From Spirochaetota bacterium (lineage in GTDB: Bacteria; Spirochaetota; UBA4802; JAFGJZ01): a stretch of DNA of 14,427 bases. The translations under genes and the position numbers were made by a program. The number at the start of each line of letters is the position of its first letter. Positions within the stretch are counted from its first letter, which is position 1. The notes beneath the pieces were generated by a model. It was not told the DNA's origin and searched no databases. It saw only the letters and a program-made list of their open reading frames with translations. The stretch covers positions 1-14,427 of the forward strand of contig JAEWVL010000161.1 of NCBI GenBank assembly GCA_023396665.1, given 5' to 3'. This document shows positions 13,610-14,427 of this stretch, one piece after another.

Positions 13610-13625
13610 ATAAAGCTGCTTGACA
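13610..13625 (+). repeat. Promoter-proximal block ATAAAGCTGCTTGACA, copy 2
   Basis: This is an exact copy of the 16-base block at 11354-11369. It contains TTGACA at 13620-13625; the best -10 at suitable spacing is GACAAT (13644-13649, 18-base spacer), which is weak. It lies about 60 bases before the ABC permease gene and may be its promoter. Confidence 0.6.
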
Positions 13626-13683
13626 AAATATCTCTGAAAACCGGACAATTTCGCATAACAGCAGGCAGGGGTATCTAAGTTCG

Positions 13684-14427
13684 ATGAAGAAAATCGCAAA
13701 AGCCGTCAAGGCGTTTTTAATGTTTCTATCCGATTTCTGGACGAATCGTTATGTATTCAGGCAGCTTGTAAAGCGCGATTTCATGAACAAGTATCTCGGC
13801 TCCTACCTGGGACTGCCCTGGGCTTTTATACAGCCGCTTGTATACATTCTGGTCATCTGGTTCGCGTTTACCTTCGGACTCAAAGCCGGACGTGTCGGCA
13901 ACGATGTTCCTTTTTTTATATGGTTCGCCGCTGCGATGATCCCATGGAATTTCATTTCTGAAAGCATATCCGCTTCGATGAATTCCATCGGAGAATACCG
14001 GTTTCTGATTAAGAACATTACCTTCCGTTCAAGTATAATCCCCTTTATTAAAATTGTTACAGCGATACTGATTCATCTCTTTTTTATCCTGTTTCTGATG
14101 GTTATCGCCTGTTTATACGGGTATCCTCCGTCAATTTACTGGCTGCAGATTGTCTATTATCTGTTCGCGAGTGTCGTTCTTCTCTCCGGAATCGCCTGGT
14201 TCACCTCGTCGCTTATTGTGTTTGTCAGGGACGTCGGAAAGCTGGTTCAGGTGGCTTTGCAAATGCTGTTCTGGGCGACCCCGATTTTGTGGCCCTACTC
14301 GATGCTGCCGAAGCGCTTTGTTTTTTTTGTAAAACTCAACCCCCTGTTCTACATCACAGAAGGTTACCGGGATGTCTTTATTAATAAAGTCTGGTTCTTC
14401 GAACATGTTGAGCTGACTGCTTATTAC
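13684..14427 (+). CDS. wzm: Polysaccharide ABC exporter permease, Wzm/TagG type (cut by window end)
   Basis: The frame from ATG 13684 stays open to the right edge and gives 248 residues, nearly the full length of about 260-270 usual for the family. It is an ABC-2 type permease of the O-antigen/teichoic acid export group. The N-terminus ends LVKRDFMNKYLGSYLG, the cytoplasmic amphipathic lead-in. PWAFIQPLVYILVIWFAF is the first membrane segment, and FFIWFAAAMIPWNFISESI with the later FWATPILWPYSMLP are typical, as is KLNPLFYITEGYRD before the last helix. It should pair with an ATPase (Wzt/TagH) encoded just beyond the window and export the finished glycan across the inner membrane. The start has GGCAGGGG at only a loose distance upstream, so the ribosome binding site is weak. 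Confidence 0.92.
   Translation, partial: MKKIAKAVKAFLMFLSDFWTNRYVFRQLVKRDFMNKYLGSYLGLPWAFIQPLVYILVIWFAFTFGLKAGRVGNDVPFFIWFAAAMIPWNFISESISASMNSIGEYRFLIKNITFRSSIIPFIKIVTAILIHLFFILFLMVIACLYGYPPSIYWLQIVYYLFASVVLLSGIAWFTSSLIVFVRDVGKLVQVALQMLFWATPILWPYSMLPKRFVFFVKLNPLFYITEGYRDVFINKVWFFEHVELTAYY

Overview
The window reads as part of a cell-surface polysaccharide locus of a bacterium that is probably Gram-negative. Evidence for this is a complete dTDP-rhamnose gene set, an O-antigen-type ABC exporter permease at the right edge, and membrane-bound polymer-modifying enzymes at the left. I cannot assign a taxon from sequence alone; a spirochaete-like source is a guess. Every supported gene is on the + strand.

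Left region (1-5830), apparently one operon. It opens with the C-terminal end of a phosphoenolpyruvate mutase, the entry enzyme of phosphonate biosynthesis. A metal-dependent alcohol dehydrogenase follows after 2 bases and is probably a phosphonoacetaldehyde reductase. Next come a membrane-anchored CDP-glycerol glycerophosphotransferase-like enzyme and a 993-residue polytopic protein. The latter joins a YidC/Oxa1-like domain, further membrane segments and an LtaS/sulfatase-fold catalytic domain. Together these suggest synthesis of a hydroxyethylphosphonate or polyol-phosphate group and its transfer to a surface glycan. The phosphonopyruvate decarboxylase this pathway needs is not in the window. 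A hairpin terminator closes the operon.

Middle region (5831-11306). A 336-base gene-free stretch with nested inverted repeats precedes rmlA, rmlC and rmlD. Between rmlD and rmlB lie an accessory Uma2-family nuclease gene and a HepT/MntA (type VII) toxin-antitoxin pair with its own near-consensus promoter. Copies of a short dispersed repeat with core CCACNGAGTNCACNGAGG sit before rmlD, after rmlD, after the Uma2 gene and after rmlB. They mark the joints where accessory genes meet the rml operon.

Right region (11307-14427). A UPF0175/DUF3368 toxin-antitoxin pair has a strong promoter. It is followed by four tandem 58-59 bp hairpin-forming repeats and then an Rpn-family PD-(D/E)XK nuclease gene. 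Inside the Rpn gene an in-frame ATG with an excellent Shine-Dalgarno sequence would make a separate 69-residue C-terminal protein, the arrangement known for intragenic RpnS antitoxins. The window ends inside a Wzm/TagG-type polysaccharide ABC permease gene. The UPF0175/DUF3368 and Rpn genes look more AT-rich than the rml genes, consistent with separate acquisition.

The most notable observations are the YidC-sulfatase fusion in a phosphonate context, the internal start in the Rpn gene, and the families of repeats and promoter blocks that punctuate the accessory genes.
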